In this document: piece after piece, positions 11,797 to 20,796 of the stretch | How positions within the stretch are numbered: the first letter of the stretch is position 1 | How the letters are laid out: each line of letters opens with the position of its first letter | Assembly (NCBI RefSeq): GCF_031760065.1 | Contig: NZ_CP134500.1 | Location: forward strand, 1,426,001 to 1,490,000 | Source: Streptomyces durocortorensis | GTDB taxonomy: Bacteria; Actinomycetota; Actinomycetes; Streptomycetales; Streptomycetaceae | DNA length: 64,000 nt | Direction of reading: 5' to 3' | Made by a program: the position numbers and the translations under genes | The notes under the pieces: model-generated | The model's input: the letters and a program-made list of their open reading frames with translations, nothing else | What the model was told of the DNA's origin: nothing | Database searches by the model: none

Positions 11797-12267
11797 ATGG
11801 GCGAGCACACCGAACCCCTCTTCCCGCAGGAAGTCCTCGACGAGTACGCGGCACTGGGCGTCGACCTGCCCGCGCTCTTCTCCGCCGGTCACCTCGGCGA
11901 GCGCATGGGGGTGACCATCGTCGAGGCCGCGGCCGACCGCGTGGTGGGCACCATGCCCGTCGAGGGCAACACGCAGCCCTACGGCCTGCTCCACGGCGGG
12001 GCGTCCGCCGTGCTCGCCGAGACCCTCGGATCCATCGGGTCGATGCTGCACGGCGGGGCCGCCAAGCTCGCCGTCGGCGTGGACCTCAACTGCACCCACC
12101 ACCGGGGGGTCCGCAACGGCCTCGTGACCGGCATCGCCACTCCCGTACACCGGGGACGCTCCACGGCCACGTACGAGATCGTCATCACCGACGAGCAGGA
12201 CAAGCGCGTCTGCACCGCGCGTCTGACCTGCCTGCTCCGCGACGCCCCGCGGCCCGAGGCCGGCTGA
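11797..12267 (+). CDS. PaaI-family hotdog-fold acyl-CoA thioesterase
   Basis: A 156-residue single-domain hotdog protein. The family signature HGGASAVLAETLGSIGS (about residues 66-82) carries the HGG and catalytic-acid region, followed by GVDLNCTHHRGV and the GRSTATYEI strand. Members hydrolyse acyl- or aryl-CoA thioesters, for example in phenylacetate degradation or as housekeeping thioesterases; the substrate cannot be told from sequence. The ATG at 11797 is preceded by GGAGCCGG. It stands alone, with a palindrome in its promoter region and about 880 non-coding bases after it. Confidence 0.88.
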   Translation: MGEHTEPLFPQEVLDEYAALGVDLPALFSAGHLGERMGVTIVEAAADRVVGTMPVEGNTQPYGLLHGGASAVLAETLGSIGSMLHGGAAKLAVGVDLNCTHHRGVRNGLVTGIATPVHRGRSTATYEIVITDEQDKRVCTARLTCLLRDAPRPEAG

Positions 12268-13145
12268 CCGCCCGCCCCGCCCGCCACCCCGGGCCGCCTA
12301 CCGCCGCCCCGGGGCCGCCACACACCGCCATCCCGGGCCGCCCCGTCCGCCACCCCGCGGGCCGGGGCGGCCCGCGCACCGGGGCCGGGTGCCAAGTCCC
12401 CGCCCCCGGGCGCCGATCGGTCGTCAGCCTGGCCGGATGCGGCCGAACCGGAACCCATGGCGTCACCGCGAGTGACACCCACCCCGCCCCGCACCACCGC
12501 CGGACCAAAATGGTTACCGGGCGGTTGAGTTGAGGCCCCGCCCCACCGAACCGGGGCCCGGACGGCCATGCGACGAGCCCTCCGCCCAAGCCCCACGAGC
12601 CATGACGCACCGACCCGCCCTTCCCGACGGGCGCCACACCCTCCGGAAGATCGCCGGACGACGACGCCAGCACCGCCGGGCACCCTCAAGGACAGCCTCC
12701 CGCCAAGGGCGAACCCGCCCGGAACTCACCGAAAAAAGTAACCGAGCGTAACGATGGCGCGGGAAGCGAACCGGCCACCCGTCGACACCCCCACCGCATA
12801 GCGAACCCGGGGCGTCACAGTACGCACACACAGACCGCCGTCAGCACCATGATCCCCTCAAGCCCCTTAGCAGAGCTGCGCGTTCTCAGCATGCGGTCAT
12901 TTCACTCTCCTACGCAAACCCCCGCAAATCACCACAGCAATCTCAAGCCTTGCTCAAGGGCATAACAAGAGAGTCACATCCGAGGCCGACCCGTGCCGCA
13001 CTCCCCCACCTGCGCTTAGAGTCACGGCCAGTCACCGCGCCGCCGGGCGCGTCTGCTGCACGGCCCCCATGTACACCCCCAGTACGGCCCGGCGACCGAC
13101 ACGGCACCTCAAGCAGAGGAGGCCGCGCCAGGGAAAGGACTTTTC
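12268..13145. other. Long non-coding gap before the Liv operon
   Basis: No gene is supported here: the open frames have no ribosome site or recognisable product. It begins with reiterated GGGCCGCC-type strings and a hairpin (12356-12376). The right half (12840-13140) is more A/T-rich and should hold the promoter and leader of the Liv operon; TTAGAGT at 13016-13022 is a possible -10 box without a convincing -35. Confidence 0.6.
12356..12376 (+). terminator. Hairpin downstream of the thioesterase gene
   Basis: 8-bp inverted repeat (12356-12363 with 12369-12376) with a GGGGC loop, about 90 bp after the stop. It is short and lies inside reiterated G/C strings, so only moderate support as a terminator. 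Confidence 0.4.
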
Positions 13146-14378
13146 GTGCGACACCGTTCTTTGCTCATACTCACTGCCGTGCTCACCACCGGAGCACTGA
13201 CGCTCACCGCCTGCGGTTCGCGCGACGACAGCAACGGCGACAGCGGTGACGGTGGCAACCAGACCGTCGTCATCGGCCTCGACGCCCCGCTGACCGGCGA
13301 CCTGTCCGCCCTCGGCCTCGGCATCAGGAACTCCGTCGACCTCGCCGTCAAGCAGGCCAACGCCAAGAAGTACGTCGACGGCGTCACCTTCAAGATCGAG
13401 GCCCTCGACGACCAGGCCCAGCCGTCCTCCGGCCAGCAGAACGCCACCAAGCTCGCCGCCAACAAGGAAGTCCTCGGCGTCGTCGGCCCGCTGAACTCGA
13501 ATGTCGGCGAGTCCATGCAGAAGGTCCTGGCCGACGAGAACCTCGTCCAGGTCTCCCCCGCGAACACCTCGCCCTCCCTCACCCAGGGCCAGGACTGGAA
13601 CGGCGGCACCAAGGCCCGCCCCTTCGCCTCCTACTTCCGCACCTCCACCACGGACGCCGTCCAGGGCCCCTTCGCCGCGCAGTACCTCTTCAACGACGCC
13701 AAGAAGAAGAAGGTCTTCGTCATCGACGACAAGAAGACCTACGGTGCCGGCCTGGCCGGCACCTTCAAGGCCGAGTTCGAGAAGCTCGGCGGCACGATCG
13801 CCGGCACCGAACACATCGACCCCGAGACCAAGGACTTCTCCTCGGTCGCCACCAAGGTCAAGAGCTCCGGCGCCGACGTCGTCTACTACGGCGGCGAGTA
13901 CCCCGCCGCAGGCCCGCTCAGCAAGCAGATCAAGAAGGCCGGCGCCAAGATCCCCCTCGTCGGCGGCGACGGCATCTTCAGCGGCGAGTACATCAAGCTC
14001 TCCGGCGCGGAGGGCGAGGGCGACCTCGCCACCTCCGTCGGCGCACCGATCGACACCCTCCCGTCCGCCAAGGAGTTCGTCGCGAACTACGAGAAGGGCG
14101 ACTACAAGGAGCCCTTCGAGGCGTACGGCGGCTACTCCTACGACGCCGCCTGGTCGATCATCGAGGCCGTGAAGGCGGTCGTCGAAGCCAACGACGGCAA
14201 GCTCCCCAGCGACGCCCGGGTCAAGGTCGCCGAGGCCGTCGGCAAGGTCGACTTCGAAGGCGTGACCGGCAAGGTCTCCTTCGACGAGTTCGGCGACACC
14301 ACCAACAAGCAGCTCACCGTCTACGAGTACAAGGACGGCGACTGGGCGGCGGTCAAGTCCGGCACTCTCACCAGCTGA
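13146..14378 (+). CDS. livK: Branched-chain amino-acid ABC transporter, substrate-binding lipoprotein
   Basis: A 410-residue periplasmic-binding-protein-type lipoprotein. A short signal peptide ends in the lipobox LTAC (Cys about residue 19), followed by an Asp/Gly/Ser linker and the LivJ/LivK fold beginning VVIGLDAPLTGDLSALG. Internal signatures are GVVGPLNSNVGESMQ and VVYYGGEYPAAGPL. It captures leucine, isoleucine, valine or related ligands outside the membrane for LivH/LivM; the precise ligand is not decided by sequence. The GTG at 13146 follows GGGAAAGGAC. It is the first gene of the five-gene operon and is separated from livH by a strong stem-loop. Confidence 0.9.
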   Translation: MRHRSLLILTAVLTTGALTLTACGSRDDSNGDSGDGGNQTVVIGLDAPLTGDLSALGLGIRNSVDLAVKQANAKKYVDGVTFKIEALDDQAQPSSGQQNATKLAANKEVLGVVGPLNSNVGESMQKVLADENLVQVSPANTSPSLTQGQDWNGGTKARPFASYFRTSTTDAVQGPFAAQYLFNDAKKKKVFVIDDKKTYGAGLAGTFKAEFEKLGGTIAGTEHIDPETKDFSSVATKVKSSGADVVYYGGEYPAAGPLSKQIKKAGAKIPLVGGDGIFSGEYIKLSGAEGEGDLATSVGAPIDTLPSAKEFVANYEKGDYKEPFEAYGGYSYDAAWSIIEAVKAVVEANDGKLPSDARVKVAEAVGKVDFEGVTGKVSFDEFGDTTNKQLTVYEYKDGDWAAVKSGTLTS

Positions 14379-14402
14379 CACCACCAGCCTGACCTTCCAC
14401 CG

Positions 14403-14440
14403 GCAGCGCGGGGCGCCGCACACCAGGCGCCCCGCGCTGC
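14403..14440 (+). terminator. Intra-operon stem-loop between livK and livH
   Basis: Perfect 15-bp inverted repeat (14403-14417 with 14426-14440), 8-nt loop, in the 95-bp interval between livK and livH. In ABC operons such hairpins commonly cause partial termination or protect the binding-protein mRNA, giving more binding protein than permease. That role is inferred here. Confidence 0.7.
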
Positions 14441-14473
14441 TCTATATCCGGCGAAAGACACGGAGGACCCGCG

Positions 14474-15403
14474 GTGAACGAACTGCCGCAACAGCTGGTC
14501 AACGGCCTGCTACTCGGATCGATGTACGGGCTGGTCGCCATTGGCTACACGATGGTCTACGGCATCGTCCAGCTCATCAACTTCGCCCACGGCGAGATCT
14601 TCATGACCGGCGGCTTCGGGGCCCTCACGGTCTGGCTCATACTCCCCAGCGGCACCAGCGTCCTGCTCGCACTGCCCCTCATGCTCATCGGCGCGATCAT
14701 CGTCGCCACCACCATCGCGGTCGGAGCGGAACGATTCGCCTACCGGCCACTGCGCGGCGGACCACGCCTCGCACCACTCATCACCGCCATCGGCCTGTCA
14801 CTCGCCCTCCAGCAGGCCGTATGGGCCTGGTACCCCGACGCCAAATCCGCCCGCACCTTCCCCGAAATCCCCGGCGGCCCCTTCGAACTCGGCCCCGTCA
14901 CCATCCAGACCGGTGACGTCTTCCTGCTCATAGCCGCCCCCATATCCATGGCCGTCCTCGGCTACTTCGTCATGAAGACCCGCACCGGCCGCGGCATGCA
15001 GGCCACCGCGCAGGACCCGGACACCGCCAAGCTCATGGGCATCAACACCGACCGCATCATCGTGGTCGCCTTCGCCCTCGGCGCCGCGTTCGCCGCCATC
15101 GGCGCCGTCGCCTACGGCCTCAAATACGGCGAAGTCCAGTTCCGCATGGGCTTCCTCCTCGGCCTCAAGGCCTTCACCGCAGCCGTCCTCGGCGGCATCG
15201 GCAACATCTACGGCGCCATGATCGGCGGCCTCACCCTCGGCGTCGCCGAGACCATGGCCGCCGCCTACGTCGCCGAAATCCCCGGCCTCGAACAACTCGG
15301 CGGCCAGTCCTGGGCCAACGCCTGGGCGTTCGTACTCCTCATCCTCGTGCTCCTCTTCCGGCCCCAGGGCATCATGGGCGAGCGCGTCGCGGACAGGGCG
15401 TGA
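14474..15403 (+). CDS. livH: Branched-chain amino-acid ABC transporter permease LivH
   Basis: A 309-residue integral membrane permease with about eight hydrophobic segments. It opens with QQLVNGLLLGSMYGLVAIGY and carries the LivH signature INFAHGEIFMTGGF. The cytoplasmic coupling segment is AQDPDTAKLMGINTDRI, and the C-terminal IMGERVADRA tail is typical. It forms the membrane channel with LivM. The GTG at 14474 follows GGAGGACC. Its stop overlaps the start of livM, so translation is probably coupled. Confidence 0.93.
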   Translation: MNELPQQLVNGLLLGSMYGLVAIGYTMVYGIVQLINFAHGEIFMTGGFGALTVWLILPSGTSVLLALPLMLIGAIIVATTIAVGAERFAYRPLRGGPRLAPLITAIGLSLALQQAVWAWYPDAKSARTFPEIPGGPFELGPVTIQTGDVFLLIAAPISMAVLGYFVMKTRTGRGMQATAQDPDTAKLMGINTDRIIVVAFALGAAFAAIGAVAYGLKYGEVQFRMGFLLGLKAFTAAVLGGIGNIYGAMIGGLTLGVAETMAAAYVAEIPGLEQLGGQSWANAWAFVLLILVLLFRPQGIMGERVADRA

Positions 15404-17229
15404 CCACGATGACCACTACACAGACCACCACGGTCACCGCACCCGCACAGGCCACCCCGGCCACCCGCGGCACCCTCCCACCGCACATCGCACGGGCAAC
15501 CGCCACCGCCGGCGGCGCACTCACCATCATCTCCGCCTTCCTCGCCTGGACCTGGACCTCCGCCTTCCCCGGCAACCTCACGGTCTACGGCTACCCCGGC
15601 GGACTCCAGTGGCTCGTCCTCGTCAGCGGAGCCCTGCTCACCCTCTTCGGCCTCTCCTCCTACGGAATCAAAGGCCTGAACTGGCTCACCCCCCAAGGCG
15701 CCGACGCCGCCATCCGGCTCTCCGCCTACGCAGCCCTCGCCACCGCCTGGTTCACGATGGCCGCCATCAGCGTCCAGCTCGGCGGCGCCGTCAACCTCGA
15801 ACCCGGCGCCTACTTCGCCCTCGTCGCCACCCTCATCGGCTGGCTCGGCGCCCGCTCCCTCCCCTACGAGCGACCCGAAACCACCCCCGCCGACCCCGAG
15901 GACACCGGCTTCGGACAGTTCAAGCACAACCTCGGCAACCGCTGGGAAACCTACAAGGGCACCCTCACCACCGGCACCGCCCGCCCCGCGAAAACTCTCC
16001 CCTCGTACATCGAGATCCTCATCGTCGCCGTCGTCCTCGCCCTCGGCCTGGTCGTCTTCACCTACGGCATCAGCACCGAGTACGACGAGCTGTTCATCGG
16101 CTTCCTCATCACCGCCGGCTTCGGCTTCGCAGCCATCCAGAAAGCCGGACTCATCCAACGCGTCGCCACCCTCACGGCACGCCACCGCAACGTGACCCTC
16201 ATCGGCGCCTTCGTCGCCGCTGCGGCCTTCCCCTTCACCCAGTCCGACGACCAGTACGCGACCATCGGCGTCAACATCCTCATCTTCGCCACCGTCGCCC
16301 TCGGACTGAACATCGTCGTCGGCCTCGCCGGACTCCTCGACCTCGGCTACGTCGCCTTCCTCGGCGTCGGCGCCTACGCCGCCGCCCTCGTCTCCGGCTC
16401 ACCGACCTCCCCACTCGGCATCCAGCTGCCCTTCTGGCAGGCAATCCTCGTCGGCGCCGCCGCCTCCATGGTCTTCGGCGTCCTCATCGGCGCCCCCACC
16501 CTGCGGCTCCGCGGCGACTACCTCGCCATCGTGACCCTCGGCTTCGGAGAGATCTTCCGCATCGCCGTCCTCAACCTCGACGGCACCTCCGGACCCGACG
16601 TCACCAACGGCTCCAACGGCATCTCCTCGATCCCGAACCTCAGCATCCTCGGCTTCGACTTCGGCGCCACCCACTCCATCGCCGGGTTCACCATCGGCCG
16701 CTTCGCCAACTACTTCTTCCTGATGCTGCTGGTCACCCTCATCGTGGTCGTGGTCTTCCGCCGAAGCGCCGAATCCCGCATCGGCCGCGCCTGGGTCGCC
16801 ATCCGCGAAGACGAGACCGCCGCCGAAGCCATGGGCATCAACGGCTTCCGCACCAAACTCGTCGCCTTCGCCCTCGGCGCCACCCTCGCCGGCCTCGCCG
16901 GAGCCGTACAAGCACACGTCACCTACACCGTGACACCCGAGCAGTACCAGTTCGCCCACGCCGTCCCGCCCAACTCGGCCTTCCTCCTCGCAGCGGTCGT
17001 CCTCGGCGGCATGGGCACCATCAGCGGACCCCTCGTCGGCGGCGCACTCCTCTTCCTCATCCCGAACAAGCTCCAGTTCATGAGCGACTACCAGCTCTTC
17101 GCCTTCGGGCTCGCGCTGGTCCTGCTGATGCGCTTCCGCCCCGAGGGCCTCATCGCCAACCGCCGTCGACAGCTCGAATTCCACGAGAAGGACGAAGCGC
17201 CCGCCACTCTCACCAAGGCAGGGTCCTGA
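15400..17229 (+). CDS. livM: Branched-chain amino-acid ABC transporter permease LivM (long form)
   Basis: A 609-residue permease. The C-terminal half is a canonical LivM: NIVVGLAGLLDLGYVAFLGV, the cytoplasmic-loop sequence AIREDETAAEAMGIN and the final LLMRFRPEGLIANRRR. The first about 300 residues are a Thr-rich N-terminus plus several extra hydrophobic helices, so the protein is roughly 200 residues longer than minimal LivM proteins. The start is either the GTG at 15400 overlapping the livH stop (GTGA) or the ATG at 15409, three codons later; neither has a decisive ribosome site. It partners LivH. Confidence 0.9.
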   Translation: MTTMTTTQTTTVTAPAQATPATRGTLPPHIARATATAGGALTIISAFLAWTWTSAFPGNLTVYGYPGGLQWLVLVSGALLTLFGLSSYGIKGLNWLTPQGADAAIRLSAYAALATAWFTMAAISVQLGGAVNLEPGAYFALVATLIGWLGARSLPYERPETTPADPEDTGFGQFKHNLGNRWETYKGTLTTGTARPAKTLPSYIEILIVAVVLALGLVVFTYGISTEYDELFIGFLITAGFGFAAIQKAGLIQRVATLTARHRNVTLIGAFVAAAAFPFTQSDDQYATIGVNILIFATVALGLNIVVGLAGLLDLGYVAFLGVGAYAAALVSGSPTSPLGIQLPFWQAILVGAAASMVFGVLIGAPTLRLRGDYLAIVTLGFGEIFRIAVLNLDGTSGPDVTNGSNGISSIPNLSILGFDFGATHSIAGFTIGRFANYFFLMLLVTLIVVVVFRRSAESRIGRAWVAIREDETAAEAMGINGFRTKLVAFALGATLAGLAGAVQAHVTYTVTPEQYQFAHAVPPNSAFLLAAVVLGGMGTISGPLVGGALLFLIPNKLQFMSDYQLFAFGLALVLLMRFRPEGLIANRRRQLEFHEKDEAPATLTKAGS

Positions 17230-17231
17230 CG

Positions 17232-18265
17232 ATGACCACCGACACCACCACCGCCGAGGCAGCAGCCGTGAGCGCACCCGGCGAGACCGTCCTCGACGCC
17301 CGCGGCGTCACGATGCGATTCGGCGGCCTCACCGCCGTCCGATCCGTCGACCTCACCGTCAACTCCGGTGAGATCGTCGGCCTCATCGGCCCCAACGGCG
17401 CAGGCAAGACCACCTTCTTCAACTGCCTCACCGGCCTCTACACCCCCACCGAGGGCGAAGTCCTCTACAAGGGCACCGTACTCCCCGCCAAATCCTTCAA
17501 GATCACGGCGACCGGCATTGCCCGCACCTTCCAGAACATCCGCCTCTTCTCCAACATGACCGTCCTGGAGAACGTCCTCGTCGGACGCCACACCCGCACC
17601 AAGGAAGGCCTCTGGTCCGCCCTCCTGCGCGGCCCCGGCTTCCACCGCGCCGAGGCCGAGTCCAAGGCCCGCGCCATGGAACTGCTGGAGTTCATCGGCC
17701 TCGACCACAAGGCCGAACACCTCTCCCGCAACCTCCCCTACGGCGAACAGCGCAAGCTGGAGATCGCCCGCGCGCTCGCCAGCGAGCCCGGCCTCCTCCT
17801 GCTCGACGAACCCACCGCCGGCATGAACCCGCAGGAGACCCGCGCGGCCGAAGAACTCATCTTCGCCATCCGCGACAAGGGCATCGCCGTCCTCGTCATC
17901 GAGCACGACATGCGCTTCATCTTCAACCTCTGCGACCGCGTGGCCTGCCTCGTCCAGGGCGAGAAGCTGGTCGAAGGCACCGCCGCCGAAGTCCAGGGCG
18001 ACGAACGCGTCGTCGCCGCCTACCTCGGCGAACCCTTCGAAGGCGACCCGGGCGCGGCGGAAGTCGCGGAAGTCGAAGCCGCGGAGGCCCACACCACGGC
18101 CACCACCGCACCGGAGACCACCGAGGCCACCACCCCGGAACCAGCCGCTCCGGACGCAGAGGCCCCGGCGGCAGAGGCCCCGACGGCAGACACACCGGAG
18201 GCAGACGCCGCGTCCGACACCACCCCGGACACACCCGGCGCGAGCACCAGCAAGGAGAACGACCG

Positions 18266-18269
<4 letters not shown>
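17232..18269 (+). CDS. livG: Branched-chain amino-acid ABC transporter ATPase LivG with acidic tail
   Basis: A 345-residue ABC ATPase. Walker A is GLIGPNGAGKTTFFN, the signature is LPYGEQRKLEIARAL, Walker B is LLLLDEPTAGMN, and the switch His is in VLVIEHDMRFI. The catalytic domain ends near residue 275 (VVAAYLGEPF). It is followed by an unusual about 70-residue low-complexity tail made of Ala, Thr, Glu and Pro, absent from ordinary LivG proteins of about 260 residues. ATG at 17232, two bases after the livM stop; its own stop overlaps livF (ATGA). It energises transport together with LivF. Confidence 0.92.
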
Positions 18270-18982
<713 letters not shown>

Positions 18983-18998
18983 CGTCCTTCCCGTACGC

Positions 18999-19042
18999 GA
19001 GAGGCCCGCACCCCGGTTCTTCCTCCGGGGTACGGGCCTCTC
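18999..19042. terminator. Bidirectional terminator between livF and the ANTAR regulator
   Basis: Long stem-loop: 18999-19008 pairs with 19033-19042 and, after one mismatch, 19010-19016 pairs with 19025-19031, leaving an 8-nt loop. It lies between convergent stop codons. Confidence 0.8.
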
Positions 19043-19072
19043 TCCTTCGTACGTACGCGCGTACGGGGCGGG

Positions 19073-19726
19073 CTACTCGGCCGCCTTCTTCTCCTCCGCG
19101 TCCGCGATCAGCGCCTCCGCAAGCTGCTGCATCGACATCCGGCGGTCCATCGACGTCTTCTGGATCCACCGGAACGCGGCAGGCTCGGAGAGCCCGTAAT
19201 CCGTCTGGAGGATGCTCTTCGCCCGGTCCACCAGCTTGCGGGTCTCCAGCCGCTGGGACAGGTCCGCGATCTCGCTCTCCAGCGCCTTCAGCTCCGCGAA
19301 CCGGGAGACGGCCATCTCGATGGCGGGCACCACGTCGCTCTTGCTGAACGGCTTCACCAGATACGCCATGGCCCCCGCGTCCCGGGCCCGCTCGACCAGG
19401 TCGCGCTGCGAGAAGGCGGTGAGCATGAGGACGGGCGCGATGGACTCCTCGGCGATCTTCTCGGCGGCGGAGATCCCGTCGAGGACCGGCATCTTCACAT
19501 CGAGGATCACCAGGTCCGGCTTGTGCTCCCGGGCCAGCTCGACGGCCTGCTGGCCGTCGCCCGCCTCACCGACGACGGAGTAGCCCTCCTCCTCCAGCAT
19601 CTCCTTGAGGTCGAGGCGGATGAGGGCCTCGTCCTCGGCGATGACGACGCGGGTCGTCAGCGGCGGGACGTGCGACTTGTCGTCGTCGACGGCGTCTACG
19701 GGCTGGGGCGACTCGGGGGTGGTCAC
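19073..19726 (-). CDS. PdtaR-like response regulator with ANTAR RNA-binding domain
   Basis: A 217-residue two-domain regulator. The receiver domain (about 24-140) has the acidic pair in VVIAEDEALIRLD, the phosphoacceptor Asp76 in LVILDVKMP, and the conserved Lys in YLVKPFS. A helical linker leads to an ANTAR domain (about 150-205) with RKLVDRAKSILQ and SEPAAFRWIQKTSMDRRMS. ANTAR regulators bind paired hairpins in mRNA and act as antiterminators after phosphorylation by a partner kinase, which is not in this window. The GTG at 19724-19726 is strongly supported by AAGGAG four bases upstream, so an upstream ATG was not used. Convergent with livF. Confidence 0.92.
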   Translation of the reverse strand: MTTPESPQPVDAVDDDKSHVPPLTTRVVIAEDEALIRLDLKEMLEEEGYSVVGEAGDGQQAVELAREHKPDLVILDVKMPVLDGISAAEKIAEESIAPVLMLTAFSQRDLVERARDAGAMAYLVKPFSKSDVVPAIEMAVSRFAELKALESEIADLSQRLETRKLVDRAKSILQTDYGLSEPAAFRWIQKTSMDRRMSMQQLAEALIADAEEKKAAE

Positions 19727-19785
19727 GGGGCTCCTTGGGAAGGACAGGGGTGCAGCTCCCAAGAGCCTACCTAGTTACGGTATGT

Positions 19786-19813
19786 TTGAGGCACGGAGGG
19801 TCCTCGGTATCCT
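19786..19813 (+). promoter_or_regulatory. Candidate sigma70-type promoter for the tRNA gene
   Basis: TTGAGG (19786-19791) and TATCCT (19808-19813) with a 16-bp spacer, 13 bp before the tRNA 5' end. A hairpin (19811-19816 with 19820-19825, TTT loop) overlaps the -10 box and ends two bases before the mature tRNA. Confidence 0.5.
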
Positions 19814-19826
19814 TCGTTTCGAAGGG

Positions 19827-19899
19827 GCCCCGGTAGCCCAGCGGCAGAGGCGATGGATTCAAAACCCATACAGCGTCGGTTCGAATCCGACTCGGGGCA
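19827..19899 (+). tRNA. tRNA with anticodon CAA (Leu codon TTG) but class-I fold
   Basis: A complete cloverleaf of 73 nt including the discriminator A at 19899. The acceptor stem 19827-19833 pairs fully with 19892-19898 (one G-U). The D stem has 3 bp. The anticodon stem 19853-19857/19865-19869 has an A-C mismatch at the loop-closing position 31-39. The anticodon loop has CAA at 19860-19862, and the T arm GTCGG-TTCGAAT-CCGAC is perfect. The variable loop is only five bases, whereas genuine bacterial tRNA-Leu is class II with a long variable arm. CCA is not encoded. By anticodon it reads TTG; the charged amino acid is therefore uncertain. Confidence 0.85.
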
Positions 19900-20010
19900 C
19901 TTCTCCTTCGATTCCAAGGTCGAGCAAGAATTTCGTGATCTTCACCCTTGCCGGTGAACGTACCTTCGATCCGGGTACGCGCCTTCGAAGGTCGCAGGAA
20001 ACTGCGCCGC

Positions 20011-20790
20011 ATGCAGCAGCACAACCCCTCGATACGTGACGAAGCGCTTACCCTCCTGCGGAGCGGAACCGCCAATCGAGCAGTGGCGGAACACCTCAAC
20101 GTCCCACGCGGCACTGTCGGCTGGTGGCTACACGAGGACCGCAAGCGACGCGGAGTGCAGTACGAACAGCCCACCGACTGCCCCGTGTGCACGGGCCGGG
20201 AGCTTGATCACCCCGCCTACGGCTACTTACTGGGGCTGTACCTCGGCGACGGCCACATCACGTCGAAGCCCAAGCAGCATCACCTGTCGATCTTCTGCGA
20301 CGCCATCTGGCCGGGCGTGATCGACGAGGCGGAATCAGCCATGCGCAAAGTCATGCCCCTGCCACGCACCGGTCGGCGCCAGAGGAACAACTGCGTCGAG
20401 GTGAAGTCGTACAGCAAGCACTGGACCTGTGCCTTTCCTCAGCACGGGCCGGGCAAGAAGCACGAACGGCCGATTGTCCTCGAACCGTGGCAGCAGCAGA
20501 TCGTCACCGCTCAGCCCTGGCACTTCGTCCGCGGCCTCATCCACTCCGACGGCTGCCGGAACATGAACTGGACGACCAGGATCGTCCAGGGTGAACGCAA
20601 GCGGTACGAGTACCCCCGCTACTACTTCACCAACGCCTCCGACGACATCCGTCGGCTCTACACCGACGCCCTCGACGCGCTCGGCGTCGCCTGGACGCAC
20701 TGCACACGCGCGGGCAAGCCCTACAACATCTCCGTAGCCCGACGGGCATCCGTCGCCCTCATGGATGCGCACGTCGGGCCTAAGTACTGA
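20011..20790 (+). CDS. HTH plus LAGLIDADG-type protein (putative free-standing homing endonuclease or regulator)
   Basis: A 259-residue protein. It has an N-terminal helix-turn-helix (about 8-38: TANRAVAEHLNVPRGTVGWW), a CPVC pair at 57-60, and two LAGLIDADG-like motifs. Motif 1, GYLLGLYLGDG, is at about 71-81 with Asp80; motif 2, FVRGLIHSDG, is at about 172-181 with Asp180. Two motifs about 100 residues apart are the layout of monomeric LAGLIDADG nucleases; the acidic residues are the expected metal ligands. The ATG at 20011 was chosen over an upstream TTG because the HTH begins there and AGGAA lies about 10 bases before it. It starts about 110 bp after the tRNA and looks more A/T-rich than its neighbours, suggesting acquisition. 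It is not inside an intron or intein. Confidence 0.72.
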   Translation: MQQHNPSIRDEALTLLRSGTANRAVAEHLNVPRGTVGWWLHEDRKRRGVQYEQPTDCPVCTGRELDHPAYGYLLGLYLGDGHITSKPKQHHLSIFCDAIWPGVIDEAESAMRKVMPLPRTGRRQRNNCVEVKSYSKHWTCAFPQHGPGKKHERPIVLEPWQQQIVTAQPWHFVRGLIHSDGCRNMNWTTRIVQGERKRYEYPRYYFTNASDDIRRLYTDALDALGVAWTHCTRAGKPYNISVARRASVALMDAHVGPKY

Positions 20791-20796
20791 GCCGCC

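Noticed and set aside
12530..12751. 73-codon plus-strand frame in the gap before the Liv operon
   Set aside because: Pro/Arg/Thr composition typical of random high-GC frames; no start signal or recognisable family.
19827..20790. Integrative element or prophage att site at the tRNA
   Set aside because: No integrase, no excisionase and no direct duplication of the tRNA 3' end were seen between the tRNA and pyk.
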